NCBI RefSeq assembly: GCF_000226095.1
Contig: NC_016474.1
Span: 3,100,001-3,164,000 of the forward strand
Direction of reading: 5' to 3'
DNA length: 64,000 nucleotides
From: Thermothelomyces thermophilus ATCC 42464
Lineage: Eukaryota > Ascomycota > Sordariomycetes > Sordariales > Chaetomiaceae
Shown in pieces: positions 11,386-21,882 of this stretch (position 1 is its first letter; each line of letters begins with the position of its first letter). The position numbers and the translations under genes were made by a program. Below the pieces are notes generated by a model. That model worked only from the letters and a program-made list of their open reading frames with translations, ran no database searches and was not told where the DNA came from.

Positions 11386-12890
11386 GGATTCGAGAGAGGG
11401 CGTCGACGTATCCCCGTGATGAACCAACGACAGTTTATTGTGGAACACAGCACACGTAGCATGATTTTATGACACATGGCCAACGATACTAAAAGGCTGG
11501 ATGGGGGGTTGACGGCTGACCATCACGGCGGGGAGTTTCTCATCTTGCATAGGCCTTGGGCTGGCGGCGTTTCAGGGCAGCATTGGGACGGATCTGTTTA
11601 TCGGTGCAAAGGGAGATGATGGGGATCTTGTTAGGATACCCAGGGACAAGTTCTGGATGGTCGAAACGGGCGCGGGCGGGTTTCCAAGGGGGTGGCATCA
11701 GCGATCTGTTCTTTTTATTGGAGTTTTATATTCCTGCTGCTTTCTGTTTTGCGATTGGGGAGGGCCCGGGGGGTTGGGTTGTTGGCGATTGGAGTTTTTG
11801 AGCACTTGAGGTTAGCTTAGCTACTTGATAAACATGCATATTGGCAGGTATAAAAATGGTCACCTTTTTTTTTTTTTTTTTTTTTTTGGGGGGGGGGGGG
11901 GGGTGGGGGGGGTTCACAATTACGAACAGCCATGGATGAACAGCCATGGATGGTGGTCGCCGGTAGTCGCGTCGTGTACAATACACATATATGTACAATT
12001 ACAATTGGTTAAAGAGGAATGTGTCTGATGGGCAGTTGACCGTCGTCCTGGTATCCTGGATCTCTTGAATGAAAAATCTGAACTTTGCCCTGCCACTTCT
12101 ACCAACCTTTGGTCACAGTTCCCAAGAGGAGAGAGATTGGGCATGTGTTCCCCAAGCTTTGCTCTGACAGATTTTCTCCGGACTCCTCGGCCAGCCACTT
12201 AGCAGTGGATCATTGTCGGAAGAGCGGCATAAGAACACTCGTGGTCGTGCATACGACCACTTTATATGGCTCGGGAGTTTGAAACGTATGAAAGCAAGGT
12301 GCGTTAGCATCCAGGGTCGTCCATTGTCAAGAAGTCCTCTTGAAAGAGTCCATCAACGGCATTGTCTATAGCCCCTTTCTTGTCATTCTGGTGGAGGCTT
12401 GACGTGGTGGTCCCGAGTATCCTTAGTCTGGTTCGGCTCGAGAACAAGACACGCAGAATCCAGCTCAAGTTTCGTAGCATGTGAGGTCAAGGAAGAAATG
12501 TGTGTTGCTGCCGGGAGGGCCCCCTTCTCGTGGGTGAGCCGTCATTGTCGGCCGGGTCATGAGGGTCGTGGAAAGTCTAATATCCGCACTGCGGTCTGAA
12601 CCCTCAAAGGAACCGGTGATCTTGTGCCATGGCTGGCTCTCATCGGCCACGCATGACAATGAACTCCGCGCTGTAGTAGCTTCTGCTCGTTGCACATCGA
12701 GAGGGAGGGGGGGGGGGGGAGGTCATATAAGGGCTTCTTTCTGATGGCCTCGGTTCTGGAGCATACTCCCCTGCACGTCCCCTCTTGGTCGCCCATGACG
12801 AGCAGTCTCCCCTTGGCGAGGGTATGACCTGACCGGAAAACCATAGGACACAGAGAGCCACAGCAGGAAGAAGGAAAAACCGAGCCGGAT
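11386..12890. other. intergenic 1.5 kb with homopolymers
   Basis: No gene is supported. A 23-T run (11865-11887) is followed directly by 16 G and then 8 more G after one T. Another poly-G tract lies at about 12707-12719. Confidence 0.55.
11865..11912. repeat. T23-G24 homopolymer junction
   Basis: A run of T at 11865-11887 abuts G at 11888-11903, a single T, then G at 11905-11912. Run lengths are prone to slippage and sequencing error. Confidence 0.85.
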
Positions 12891-13208
12891 ATGAGTTTCC
12901 CAGAGTCGCAGTTCGCCTCGCGCAGCCGGAGGGGGCGGCGGCGCGTAAAGATCACCGTCCAAGAGTTCCGAGGCGAAGGGCCGGGCTTCGAGATGTGCAT
13001 CTGCAGAGTGTGTGGTCCCTGCTACCGGGACGCGGAAAGGAACTGTAGGTGGTGTAAGCAGTGCATCAACAGGGAGTGCTGGTGGAAGCACGAGAAGAAG
13101 GGGCTGCTGGAGAGGTTCTTCGGCTGGCTGTCGGGACGGGGAGGGAAGAGCGATGACCGGGGCGAGAGCACGGTGTATTACGTGGGAAGACGGGAGGACG
13201 GGCGATAA
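12891..13208 (+). CDS. small Cys-rich hypothetical protein (doubtful)
   Basis: An uninterrupted frame of 105 aa with an even spread of cysteines (CICRVCGPCY, then CRWCKQCINREC), flanked by a basic N-terminus (SRRGRRRVK) and a basic Lys/Trp segment. The paired C-x2-C spacing could bind zinc, but it matches no family I know. Longer frames are open on the opposite strand, so coding status is unproven. It may be one exon of a larger gene or chance. No signal peptide is evident. Confidence 0.35.
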   Translation: MSFPESQFASRSRRGRRRVKITVQEFRGEGPGFEMCICRVCGPCYRDAERNCRWCKQCINRECWWKHEKKGLLERFFGWLSGRGGKSDDRGESTVYYVGRREDGR

Positions 13209-13776
13209 TTGATTCGAACGAGGGCGACAACCAGGACCGTGAGACGCAGGCTTTGGGGGCGGGGCGGCTGGGCTGGGCCGGGCCACCTGAGTCTGCTGCT
13301 GCCGCCCAGGTTTACAAGTTATCCGTACTTTAGCACAAAGTTCCCGCTCGATCAAGGGAGAGGAGAGGGGAAGGGCTGGGCCCACCCCTGTTGCTTGCTC
13401 CATTGAACCTAAGAATGAAAGTCATGGAAATCTAGTCGCCGCGCGACTTGGGTTGTGCGTATGGTTGGTTTGTATGGAGTGGTAGAGTCTCGTCTCTCTG
13501 CGATCCGAGCCGATGAGAGGTGAGGATATTCTCATTTGATCCTCGCCCGGCTCAGGAAATGCATGTTTGCAGCAACTATCTAACAGCAACCCGGTAGGAG
13601 TAAGCCTCTCGGCGCAGGCACCGCTAGCGAATTAGCCGCATTCTCCCTCTGGGCACCGGAAATGGTCAGGACGTTTTGGGAGTGAGAAACAGTCTTGATG
13701 ATAAGGATTGGTGCCGTGGGGAGAAGAAAAGGAGAAGAAAGGTAAATTCTGGATAACTTGACGAGTCGCCAAAATT

Positions 13777-13784
13777 AACCCTAG
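13777..13784 (+). promoter_or_regulatory. AACCCTAG telobox-like site upstream of mL46
   Basis: AACCCTAG lies about 215 bp upstream of the mL46 start. Telobox-like AACCCTA elements are common in promoters of translation genes in several eukaryotes, including fungi. A single copy is weak evidence. Confidence 0.3.
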
Positions 13785-13997
13785 CAGCTGGGAGGTGGCA
13801 CGTGCATTGCTCGACAAAATACGGCAGGCGGTGTGCTTCTCTACAGTAACTATATCCAGGCGCTGGAGAAAAGTGGGTCAGGATCCCGGCAAGGAAAAAG
13901 TTCACGGTTCGCTGCCGCTCCATATCGAGACTCTACAGCTGACCCGCGTTTTTGGCGTCCGGCCAGAGAGTCACAAACCACACACACCACCACGACC

Positions 13998-15378
13998 ATG
14001 ATGTCGGCGCCGGGAAGAGGGGCGGCTCTTCTAAGGAGTAAGCTGGCAAATTGCCCTCGCCGTCGGCGACCCCAATTGGAAAGAAATAACAACACAACTA
14101 ACCTCTTCCCTCCTGCTCCTCCCCCGTTCCGTCCCCCTCTAGGCTCGCGGCGAATCTGCACTCAATGTGCTCGCACGGCATCGCGGCCCAGGATGACAGC
14201 AACAGCCTGCCGGACGCCCGTCGTCCTTCCCCTGGCCGCCCGCCGCTGCTATGCTACCGAACCAGTCACTCCTGCCGAATCATCACAACAGCCCGCCCCC
14301 ACCACCGCCACACCTCCGCCCCCGGTATCAACACCAACAACGACGACGACGACGACAACAACAACAACGACGACGGCAAACACGACGCCCTCGACGGCCT
14401 CGGACCCGACCCACTACCGCATCAAGTCGTCCCTCATCCTGAGCCGCCCGCCGCTCCTGACGCGGGAAGAGACGCCGTTCGAGTCGGCCTTCTACCTGTA
14501 CCAGAAGCGGCTCAACGAGCGGCTGACGGCGCCCTTCCGGCGCGAGTTCTACTTCAAGAAGGACACGGCCGGCGACCTCGACTTCCGCATCAAGCTCAAG
14601 GAGCGCCGCGGGGTGCCGGCCAAGGACATCGGCCGGTACAACCCGCGCGGCCGCACCGCGTGGAACGACGAGGTCCTGGTCGGCTCCACCACGTCGGACC
14701 CGGACGTCGTCCGCGAGAAGCTGCTGGCCGACGCCGTCGTCACCGTCAGCGAGGACGGCGAGCCCCTCGCCCCCGAGGAGCGCGTCCCCGTCGAGCGGCC
14801 CATGCCCCGCCGCTCCGAGGCCGACGAGAAGGCCGACGTCCGCCGCCTCGACCGCGCCATGGACCGCACCCTCTACCTCGTCGTCAAGAGGGGCCAGGGC
14901 GACGACGCCGTCTGGGAGTTTCCCACGGGGCTCGTGCCCACCGACGAGGCCCTGCACGAGGTTTGTCTCCCTTGACCTTGTTGTTGTTGTTGTTGTTGTC
15001 GTCGGAGAGATTACTGACTCTGAGGACCCGTCCGTCCCCGACCCGGTTCGGGGTTTCTTTTTTTCTTTTCTTTCTCTCTAGACGGCCGCCCGCGTCCTGA
15101 CCGAGTCTGCCGGCCCAAACATGAACACATGGATCGTCGGCCGCGTGCCCGTCGCCCACCACGTGGTCAAGCCCGTGCTGAGCGAGGACGGCGCCTCGGT
15201 CGTCAGGCGCGGCGAGAAGATCTTCTTCCTCAAGGGCCGCATCATGGCCGGCCAGGCCGACCTCACCGGCAACAAGCACGGCCTGACCGACTTCAAGTGG
15301 CTCACCAAGGAGGAGCTGCAGGGGGTCCTGGCCGAGGACTACTACCACAGCATCCGCGGCATGTTTGACCTGAGGTAG
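13998..15378 (+). CDS. mrpl17: mitochondrial large-subunit ribosomal protein mL46
   Basis: Exons are 13998-14037, 14143-14960 and 15082-15378, giving 384 aa. This is a component of the mitochondrial 54S subunit with a degenerate Nudix fold, homologous to yeast Mrpl17 and human MRPL46. Visible hallmarks are YRIKSSLILSRPPLLTREET, FYLYQKRLNERL, DRTLYLVVKRG..VWEFPTG and MNTWIVGRVPVAHHVV, ending in YYHSIRGMFDLR. The N-terminus is Arg-rich and suits a mitochondrial presequence, followed by a Thr run (about 12 residues, encoded by an ACA/ACG tract). Intron 1 (14038-14142) is 105 nt and stop-free, so a naive gene call would keep it. I favour splicing because it has GTAAGC, a CTAAC branch and CTAG, and the join gives SSRRICTQC. 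It converges on the SR-rich gene. Confidence 0.93.
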
Positions 15379-15881
15379 ACGCGTCGGTGAAAAAGGAAAT
15401 GAAGGGGAAGTGGAAGAGAAGGGGTGGGGGGGGGAGGAAGTGACAGAAGAAAGAAGGCGGAGTTGGCGGGGGGCATAGCAAGCGAGCCGCTTTCTCGCTC
15501 TGTTTGGTGTCTTGTAAACTAGAACTGTACGCTATGTATAAACTGGCCCCATATTTTATTTCTTCTCTCTCCGTTTTCTCATCCGTCGCTGATCTCAATG
15601 CAGTGCGATTTGTGTGCTCTAGCCTTCGCTGCGCGTTATGCATCTATCTAACAGCAACGGGGGCAACGGAGCAACTGGCAAGTTCATGGACAGAGAGAGA
15701 CGCACTGACTGCTCGGCCAGCTAAAAAAAAAAGACACGATGAATCGAGTAGACGGGAGACAGGGAATGAAGAAAGTCAAAACCTTTTTTTTTTTCTTTTT
15801 GGCGACCTAAATAGCGAAGCAACCTGACCGCGATCATCATCATCATTAACATTCGTTCGTCAACAGACACCATCAATAGAC
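15379..15881. other. convergent 3' spacer
   Basis: About 500 bp between the mL46 stop and the stop of the SR-rich gene. It contains purine-rich tracts and a T-rich stretch near 15784-15800. No gene is seen. Confidence 0.6.
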
Positions 15882-18800
15882 CTATCCCTGCGCCCTGCGA
15901 GCCCGTCCACCCCTAGCCCGACGCTCCTCTTCCTCCTCCTCCTCCTCCTCCTCCTCTTCTTCTTCTTCCTCCTCCTCCCGCCGCAGCCTCTCTGCTCGCA
16001 TCTCCCGATCCCGCTGATCCCGATCCCAGTCCCGACCCCAACCGCCGACCCGCAGCCGGCCAAGGTCCCTCGCCAGGTCCTCCCCGTCCATGCCGACCCG
16101 CGGCCGGGTGTACGCGTCCCCCGGGCGGACGAGCCTCACGCGGGAGCGCGGGGGCTCGCGAGGGACAGCAGCCGTGTGCGCATACGTGTGCGCGGGCGCG
16201 GGCATGCGCGTGGTGGTGGTGGTGGTGGTAGTAGTAGGAGGAGGAGGAGGCGCGTGACGGTATGTGCTGCGCGCCCCCCGTACGGGTACCCGACCGGCGG
16301 TAGGAGGAGGGGGATAAGACGGAGGAGGAGGAGGAGGAGGAGAAGGGGAAGGGCGGCGGGTGTGGCGGAGTCGGTCGAGGCCGGGGCTGTGGCTGCTGCT
16401 GCTGCTGCGGCGGCGGCGGCGGCGGCGGCCCCGAAGGCGCCACCTCTTCCCGGAGCGGCCACGATCATAGTAGGCGCTGCTTCTACCGCTTTCCATGCTG
16501 CTGTCCAAGTCGCTGTCGCGACCGTGATCCCGGCGGGGGTCATTGGGGCGGCGGCGGGTCCGGCTTCGGGCCTCCCTGCTGTCACGCCTGTCGAGACTCC
16601 GTGATCGGGGGCGACCACGTCCGCGGCTGTGGGAGCGGCCGTCTCTGTGGTGGTGGTAGTGGTAGTAGTGGTGGTGGAGGTGGTCACGGTGGCGGTCCCG
16701 ACCCCGGTCTAGGCTACTGCTGCAGCTGCCGCTCCTGCCGCGGACCTTGTAATGACGGCGCCCCCTTTCCAACCTCCAGGAGCGGGAGCGGGAGCGAGAG
16801 CGAGATGAATGGCGGCGGCGCCGCCGCCGCGGCGTCCTCCCCTCACTGTCGGTTTCATCCGAATAATCATCATCATCACCATCATGATGGTCATCACCGT
16901 CGCTCTCACGACCACGTCCGCGCCCTCGGGCGGGATACCGTCTCTCTCGGTCCCTCTGAATCACCAACGGCACGTTTCTCGGTTGCCTGGCGGTGGCGCC
17001 GGCAGCGGCGGCGGGAGCACCACCGCTACCACCACCGGCAGCGGCGGCTACCACGCGCTCGGCCATGGCGGTGGCGTCTTTGTAGGCCCTGGCGTAGATC
17101 TCGCCGGGGTTGGCCGTACTTAATGCGGTCGCGCCAGCCGTCCCGTTTGAATGGTTCGGGTTTCCGCCTCCTGGGACACCACCAGGGTGACCTGTGCGGT
17201 TGTTCTTACCGTGGTCTACAACTACGGCTCCGGGAGCCGGCCCCGTGCCGGGGCCCCGTGGACCCGTGTTCATTGGCGGAGGGCGGATGGGCCCGGACGG
17301 GGGTTGTTGTTGCGCATGGGCGTGCCCTTGATTGGGTCCCGGAATGTTTTGGCCCTGCAAGTACTGGCCTGGCATCTGTCCTGGAGGGTTCAAACCGGCA
17401 ATATGCGCTTGATCAGGATGCCTTTGCGGCGGCCGCGGCGGGAACTGGCCCGGCCCTTGGGTCGGCCCTCCTCTTGGACCGGTTGTGGTCTGGCCCTCGG
17501 CCGGAAGTGAGGGCGGCATGGGTGGCCTGGGCGGGACGGCGGCGATGGCGGCGGCGTTGTTCATGTTGCCCTGTCTCTGCGCATTCACCCCTGGACCCGG
17601 TACCGGGGCACGGGGTTGGGGAGGAGGCTCCTGGCCGGGCGTCTTAACGGAGTGTTCGCCGCGCCCCTGGTTATCCGGCCGTCGCTCATTGGGGCGGTGA
17701 GTTTGGGTATACACCGGCCCCTTGTCTCTCGAGTTGGAGTTTGGCGGGATGCGATAGTGTGCTGGTCCCCCCTTATTCTGCGGCTCCCGGTGCGGTTTGT
17801 CGGAGGGGTCCCGTCCTCCAGAGGACAGAGGGGTGGGAGGCGGAGTGTAGTCCGTGTCGTTGTCGACGGCGGAGAAGGTGTCCGAATAGATGGATTCATC
17901 GGCGCTAACCGGGCTGCGGGCGCCATGGTGAACGCGTGGAGACGGACGACGATGACGACGATGTGGAGAGGTTCGTCTGGCGGGATGATGGGCGCGTCTC
18001 TGCGGGGCCGGTTGAAGGATGGCCGCTTGGTTGTGACTGCGGGCATATGCGTGGCCATACCGGCCCGGATCTGGAGCCCTGGTCTCGTCGATTCTGGGCT
18101 GGGGCATGATTTGGTGGGCTTGTGGAGGGTACGGTGCGTTCCGAGGCAGAGGGGGCATCGGCTGGGGGGGCATTTGGGTGGGATACGCCTGCTGCACATC
18201 CCGATCATCCCGAGTGTTCGGCTGTCTTTCTGCCAACTGCAGAAGCCTGATGGGGTCGACGCCGGGCCGAGGGGATTGCATGAAGTACGCCGTGATGCTA
18301 ACTCGCTCCTCAACGACGGCCCTGTTTCGGGATCCTGACCTGGGGCGGCGGTGCCTCCTCCCTGTCGTTCGCTCCCGCTCCCGCTCCCGCTCCCTCCCTT
18401 TCTCTCGTCCTCTCGCCCTCTCGTTGGACCTTTTTTCCACGGGCCTCTTCTCGACGCGGTCGTCGAGCTGGACGAGCGTAATCTGAAACAACGCCTCATC
18501 GACCTTCTTCTGGAGGTTTACCAGAGCTGCCTCTACCTGGAGTTTCTGGTCCTCGCTGAGGTCCTCCTTCTTCTGGGTCACCGAGATGGTGCTGCGGGTA
18601 AGAGCACGCACCCTCTTGGCCACCTCGCGCTGGTCGACTCCCGGCTCCTCGACATGCACTGCGCGTTTCCAAGAGGGCTTTCGTCTTGAGCTGTCGGTGT
18701 TGTAGCCGCCCTTGTCTTCTCTCGTGATGCGGACGACAATGTACTTTGAGAGTGCTTTGCGAGCCTCCTCGGCACTGAGAGGCCGGTCCCTGCGGATATC

Positions 18801-19100
18801 GGATACGGTAATGTAAGAGTTGTGGTACTGTTGCTGTTGCGATGCTGGAGTTGCGACTGGGGCAACCGGGGGGGGCCGGGGGGCCGGGGCGGCAGAGTAC
18901 TGTGGCCCAACTGGCGGCTGTTGAGGCCGGCCGTGGTATTGCTGTCCCGCGGCATCGGGAAGTCGGGTTGGCTGTTGCTGACCGACTTGACCCTGATATC
19001 CAGGATGATGTGGAGGGACAGGGGGTGCGGCAGCTCCCGTGGAGACAGGAGGTCGCTGAGGCTGAGCCTCGTGGATGGTGATGAAGCCCGGTCCCGGCAT
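15882..19100 (-). CDS. long low-complexity SR/Pro-rich protein, function unknown
   Basis: A single open frame of 1072 aa. The only region that looks folded is about residues 93-230, starting NSYITVSDIRRDRPLSAEEA and including KYIVVRITREDKGGYNTDSS and helical segments with heptad-like Leu/Val. After it comes a basic REREREREK stretch, then Pro/Gln-rich linkers (MPPQPMPPLP and similar) and an Arg/Ser-rich tail with many RS/RSRS dipeptides, as in splicing-associated proteins. It closes with a run of about 20 Glu (GAG/GAA repeat) and a basic end. I do not recognise the family. Nuclear or RNA-associated function is inferred only from composition. Long frames on the opposite strand here are GC-rich shadows. 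A 35-A tract lies about 40 bp upstream of the start. Confidence 0.75.
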   Translation of the reverse strand: MPGPGFITIHEAQPQRPPVSTGAAAPPVPPHHPGYQGQVGQQQPTRLPDAAGQQYHGRPQQPPVGPQYSAAPAPRPPPVAPVATPASQQQQYHNSYITVSDIRRDRPLSAEEARKALSKYIVVRITREDKGGYNTDSSRRKPSWKRAVHVEEPGVDQREVAKRVRALTRSTISVTQKKEDLSEDQKLQVEAALVNLQKKVDEALFQITLVQLDDRVEKRPVEKRSNERARGREKGRERERERERTTGRRHRRPRSGSRNRAVVEERVSITAYFMQSPRPGVDPIRLLQLAERQPNTRDDRDVQQAYPTQMPPQPMPPLPRNAPYPPQAHQIMPQPRIDETRAPDPGRYGHAYARSHNQAAILQPAPQRRAHHPARRTSPHRRHRRPSPRVHHGARSPVSADESIYSDTFSAVDNDTDYTPPPTPLSSGGRDPSDKPHREPQNKGGPAHYRIPPNSNSRDKGPVYTQTHRPNERRPDNQGRGEHSVKTPGQEPPPQPRAPVPGPGVNAQRQGNMNNAAAIAAVPPRPPMPPSLPAEGQTTTGPRGGPTQGPGQFPPRPPQRHPDQAHIAGLNPPGQMPGQYLQGQNIPGPNQGHAHAQQQPPSGPIRPPPMNTGPRGPGTGPAPGAVVVDHGKNNRTGHPGGVPGGGNPNHSNGTAGATALSTANPGEIYARAYKDATAMAERVVAAAAGGGSGGAPAAAAGATARQPRNVPLVIQRDRERRYPARGRGRGRESDGDDHHDGDDDDYSDETDSEGRTPRRRRRRHSSRSRSRSRSWRLERGRRHYKVRGRSGSCSSSLDRGRDRHRDHLHHHYYHYHHHRDGRSHSRGRGRPRSRSLDRRDSREARSRTRRRPNDPRRDHGRDSDLDSSMESGRSSAYYDRGRSGKRWRLRGRRRRRRRSSSSSHSPGLDRLRHTRRPSPSPPPPPPPSYPPPPTAGRVPVRGARSTYRHAPPPPPTTTTTTTTTRMPAPAHTYAHTAAVPREPPRSRVRLVRPGDAYTRPRVGMDGEDLARDLGRLRVGGWGRDWDRDQRDREMRAERLRREEEEEEEEEEEEEEEEEERRARGGRARRAQG

Positions 19101-19140
19101 GATGGCTCCTCCTCTCTATCGCTTGTAGGGGAGGCCCAAC

Positions 19141-19178
<38 letters not shown>

Positions 19179-21882
19179 AAGGACGCCTTCCGAGGAGGAC
19201 AAGGCCCAGGAGGAGTCAACGCCTCGGGGAAGAGAGAGGAAGGAAATGTCTTCTACCACTTATGGTAGGAGTAGGACACCTTATACTTGGGTATGGTATG
19301 GCAAGGCGAATGGGCGGTGTTGATATTGTTGCCCGTGAACTGCTGCGCGTGGGCGAAACCGGGGAAACTCCTTGAATTATATCCCTTTGCTTGTCCTTGC
19401 TTGCTGTCTCTCGTCAAGAGGGATTCTGGGCTTGGGTTACGCAATTTAGGAGGGCGAGATCAGACAACAGCAAAACGTGGTGTGCCCTCCCCTCCCCTCT
19501 CCTCCCCTCTCCCCCAAGACAAGGAGTCGATCGTGGCGGAGGGTGTGGTTGTCGGCGGTGACACTGAAGATCTTTCAGCCGACAATGCCGGGTTCCGGGT
19601 TCCATGATAGCACAAAGCAGCGGTAGCGAGCAGCGCCATCCGCCCGGCTATCGAGACCGGCCCAAGCGGGCTATCAGCGGTCTTGCGTGGCTCCCCAGAC
19701 ATACATGCGAGTCCCATGCAGAGTTACAAGCCGCTTTCTTGGGGTACGGGATACAATGTGGCTTCGGATTCTTAAGCTTGCTGCACGTCAGATTCAAGTG
19801 CAAGGAACCTCTCCCCTCCATGGAAAGGAGCGGCCGGGAGGGGCGCGGAGGAAAGAGCAGGACGAGGTTGCACAGCCCTCCAAGACTCTCTCTCTCTCTC
19901 TCGGTTTTCCCATCCATATTATGACCGGGCGAGGCGGCACGCGAGGATGGTGCGCGGACTAGAGTTGGTGGAGGGAAGAAGGAGCTGGGCGCTCTGCATG
20001 ACCGGGCAAAACGAAGGCAATGAATGGCAGGCTGTGGCTCGGGTGTGTCTTGGCTGGGGCAGATGCATGCGGTGTGGTTGGAGCAGGCTGGCCGGGCGAT
20101 TCGGCTTGCCAAATACAAGTAGTACTGGAGGAGGAAGGAAAGAAGCGTTAGAGCCGCCACCTTTTTCGATTCTCAATCGGTCTCCCCGGCAGTTACCTAG
20201 CTAAGGTATGCTTGTGGTAGTGTATGCCTTGCCACCTGAACAGGAACAGGCAGTGCCCGGCTGCACTATCATTGGCCCACACTGCAGTTGCATATGCTGC
20301 TTTAGCGAAAGGGAACGCATGGCCGGTATCGAAATCGTGTGGGCTTCGCGGGTGTCACGACAGAGCTCCCGGGCGACCGGAATTGAATCCCGAGACACCC
20401 TCGCTGGCGAGCCCAACGCTGGGTGGGCGAAGTCGTGGCTGCACCTTAGCTACGTCGGGCAAAGGCGTTGTTAAGCCATGTCCATAACGCATAAGGTAGG
20501 GTATGTAAGTAAGGTGTGTACATTAGTACATACTTGCAAGGCTGCGTTCAACACCCAGAAGTACTCCGTAGAACAATTCCGATCCGCAACTGCATGCCCC
20601 GTCCGGACACGTTAGGGCGCCCCCGAGGCCGCTGACGCCGGGCGTTTCTCTCTCTCTTCCCCATGCTCTGCTCCCTGAATGGATGGATGGATGGATGCGG
20701 CATATGCGACCCATTCGAACGGTCCAGCCCGGGCTGTTCTTGCCTTGCTTCGAGTATCTCGTCGCCTTCTCCCGCGCAGCACCGTATCCTGCTGCGCTGC
20801 CCACCGCTCTCTGCTGGCGAAACCGGAAACTCACTCCAAACATGGCCGTCTTCATTCGTCCAAGGTCATCTCTCCCGAGGGACTGCAGAAGGCCCAACCG
20901 CGGACTACCTCTCCCATCCCCCCGGGGAGGGATTCCATCGCCATCCCTTGGGCTCCCTGATCGGCGCGCTGTTCTTATCAAGTCCATTCTTTCCGGGTGC
21001 TAAACGCATGGTGACGTAGAGCTTTCTCGCAAACAACCCGAGCATCTCATTGCCCCCTTCGGCCCGGTGAGGACGAAGAACGGCCACCGTAGGTGCCAAA
21101 ATTGGACACCGACTTTTCACGACGCATTGAAGCACGAAGTACCTGGACAATGGGAACACAGCGTCGATGGACCGGGGGAACCAGCCGAAGAAGTCGTGCT
21201 GTCCTACACTCGGCCTCTGACCCCAATTTGACGCCCAACCTTTGTTTACACACTCTTGAAGCCCGTTCTCATGCGTGGCACCAGAGAAGTAAATAAACCC
21301 ATTTTCCGTACCCCTGAGATACCGGGTATCGATATGAATTCAACAAGACGACTAGTCTCAACCAGAATCCTGACCGGAAACATCAGACAACCGAGTTCCA
21401 ACCAAGGGGTAGAAAAAAAAAAACAGCAAGCACAACAGCCAAAAGAAGACGAGAAAAACCCCATTCTCCAGGCTTCTCAGTTTCGGGCTCATGCAGGCCG
21501 TTTGCACATCACCTCGTCATGTTGCTCAGCCCCTGATCCTTGTTGCCTTGCCATGTTAGCCCACTGAACTGAGCTGCAGTGTCACTGCACCCAACAACCT
21601 CCCCCCTCCCCCCTCCAACAAGGAAAAGAAATTGTGTTTTTGTTTTTTTTTTCTTGAAAAAGGGAGAGGGGGGAAGAGAGAGAGAGGGAGAGAGCGAGAA
21701 AACCTTCCGGCCTTCAGGACAGCGTCGGACAGCTGCTTGACATCACAGAACTGGAAAAGGTCGAGTCAATACGAAAACAAGCGTCCAATTACTGTTTATA
21801 GACCTCTGTTTCCCTATCAACTCTTGGTTCCAATAACAATAGCCTAGGACTTCCCCATCGCGTATGCGTACATGCTCGTAGT
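19101..21882. other. intergenic 2.8 kb
   Basis: No gene is supported. Open frames here (up to about 170 codons) are low in family resemblance. The stretch contains a 35-A run (19142-19176), CCCTC-type repeats near 19485-19512, a CT run near 19889-19901, GGAT repeats near 20680-20696 and TACTCCGTA at 20562-20570. Confidence 0.5.
19142..19176. repeat. 35-bp poly-A tract
   Basis: An uninterrupted run of A on the plus strand (T on the sense strand of the downstream gene) immediately upstream of the start of the SR-rich protein, within its likely 5' UTR or core promoter. Confidence 0.9.

Noticed and set aside
12723-13403. 226-codon minus-strand frame opposite the small Cys-rich ORF
   Set aside because: Pro/Ala-rich, no motif. 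The plus-strand ORF has better (still weak) coding character.
16601-17647. 348-codon plus-strand frame
   Set aside because: Opposite-strand shadow of the SR/Pro-rich gene; Gly/Arg-rich by reverse complement of Pro/Ser/Arg codons.
19648-20160. 170-codon minus-strand frame
   Set aside because: Some hydrophobic start, but no conserved motif and a simple-sequence middle (CT repeat). Left out.
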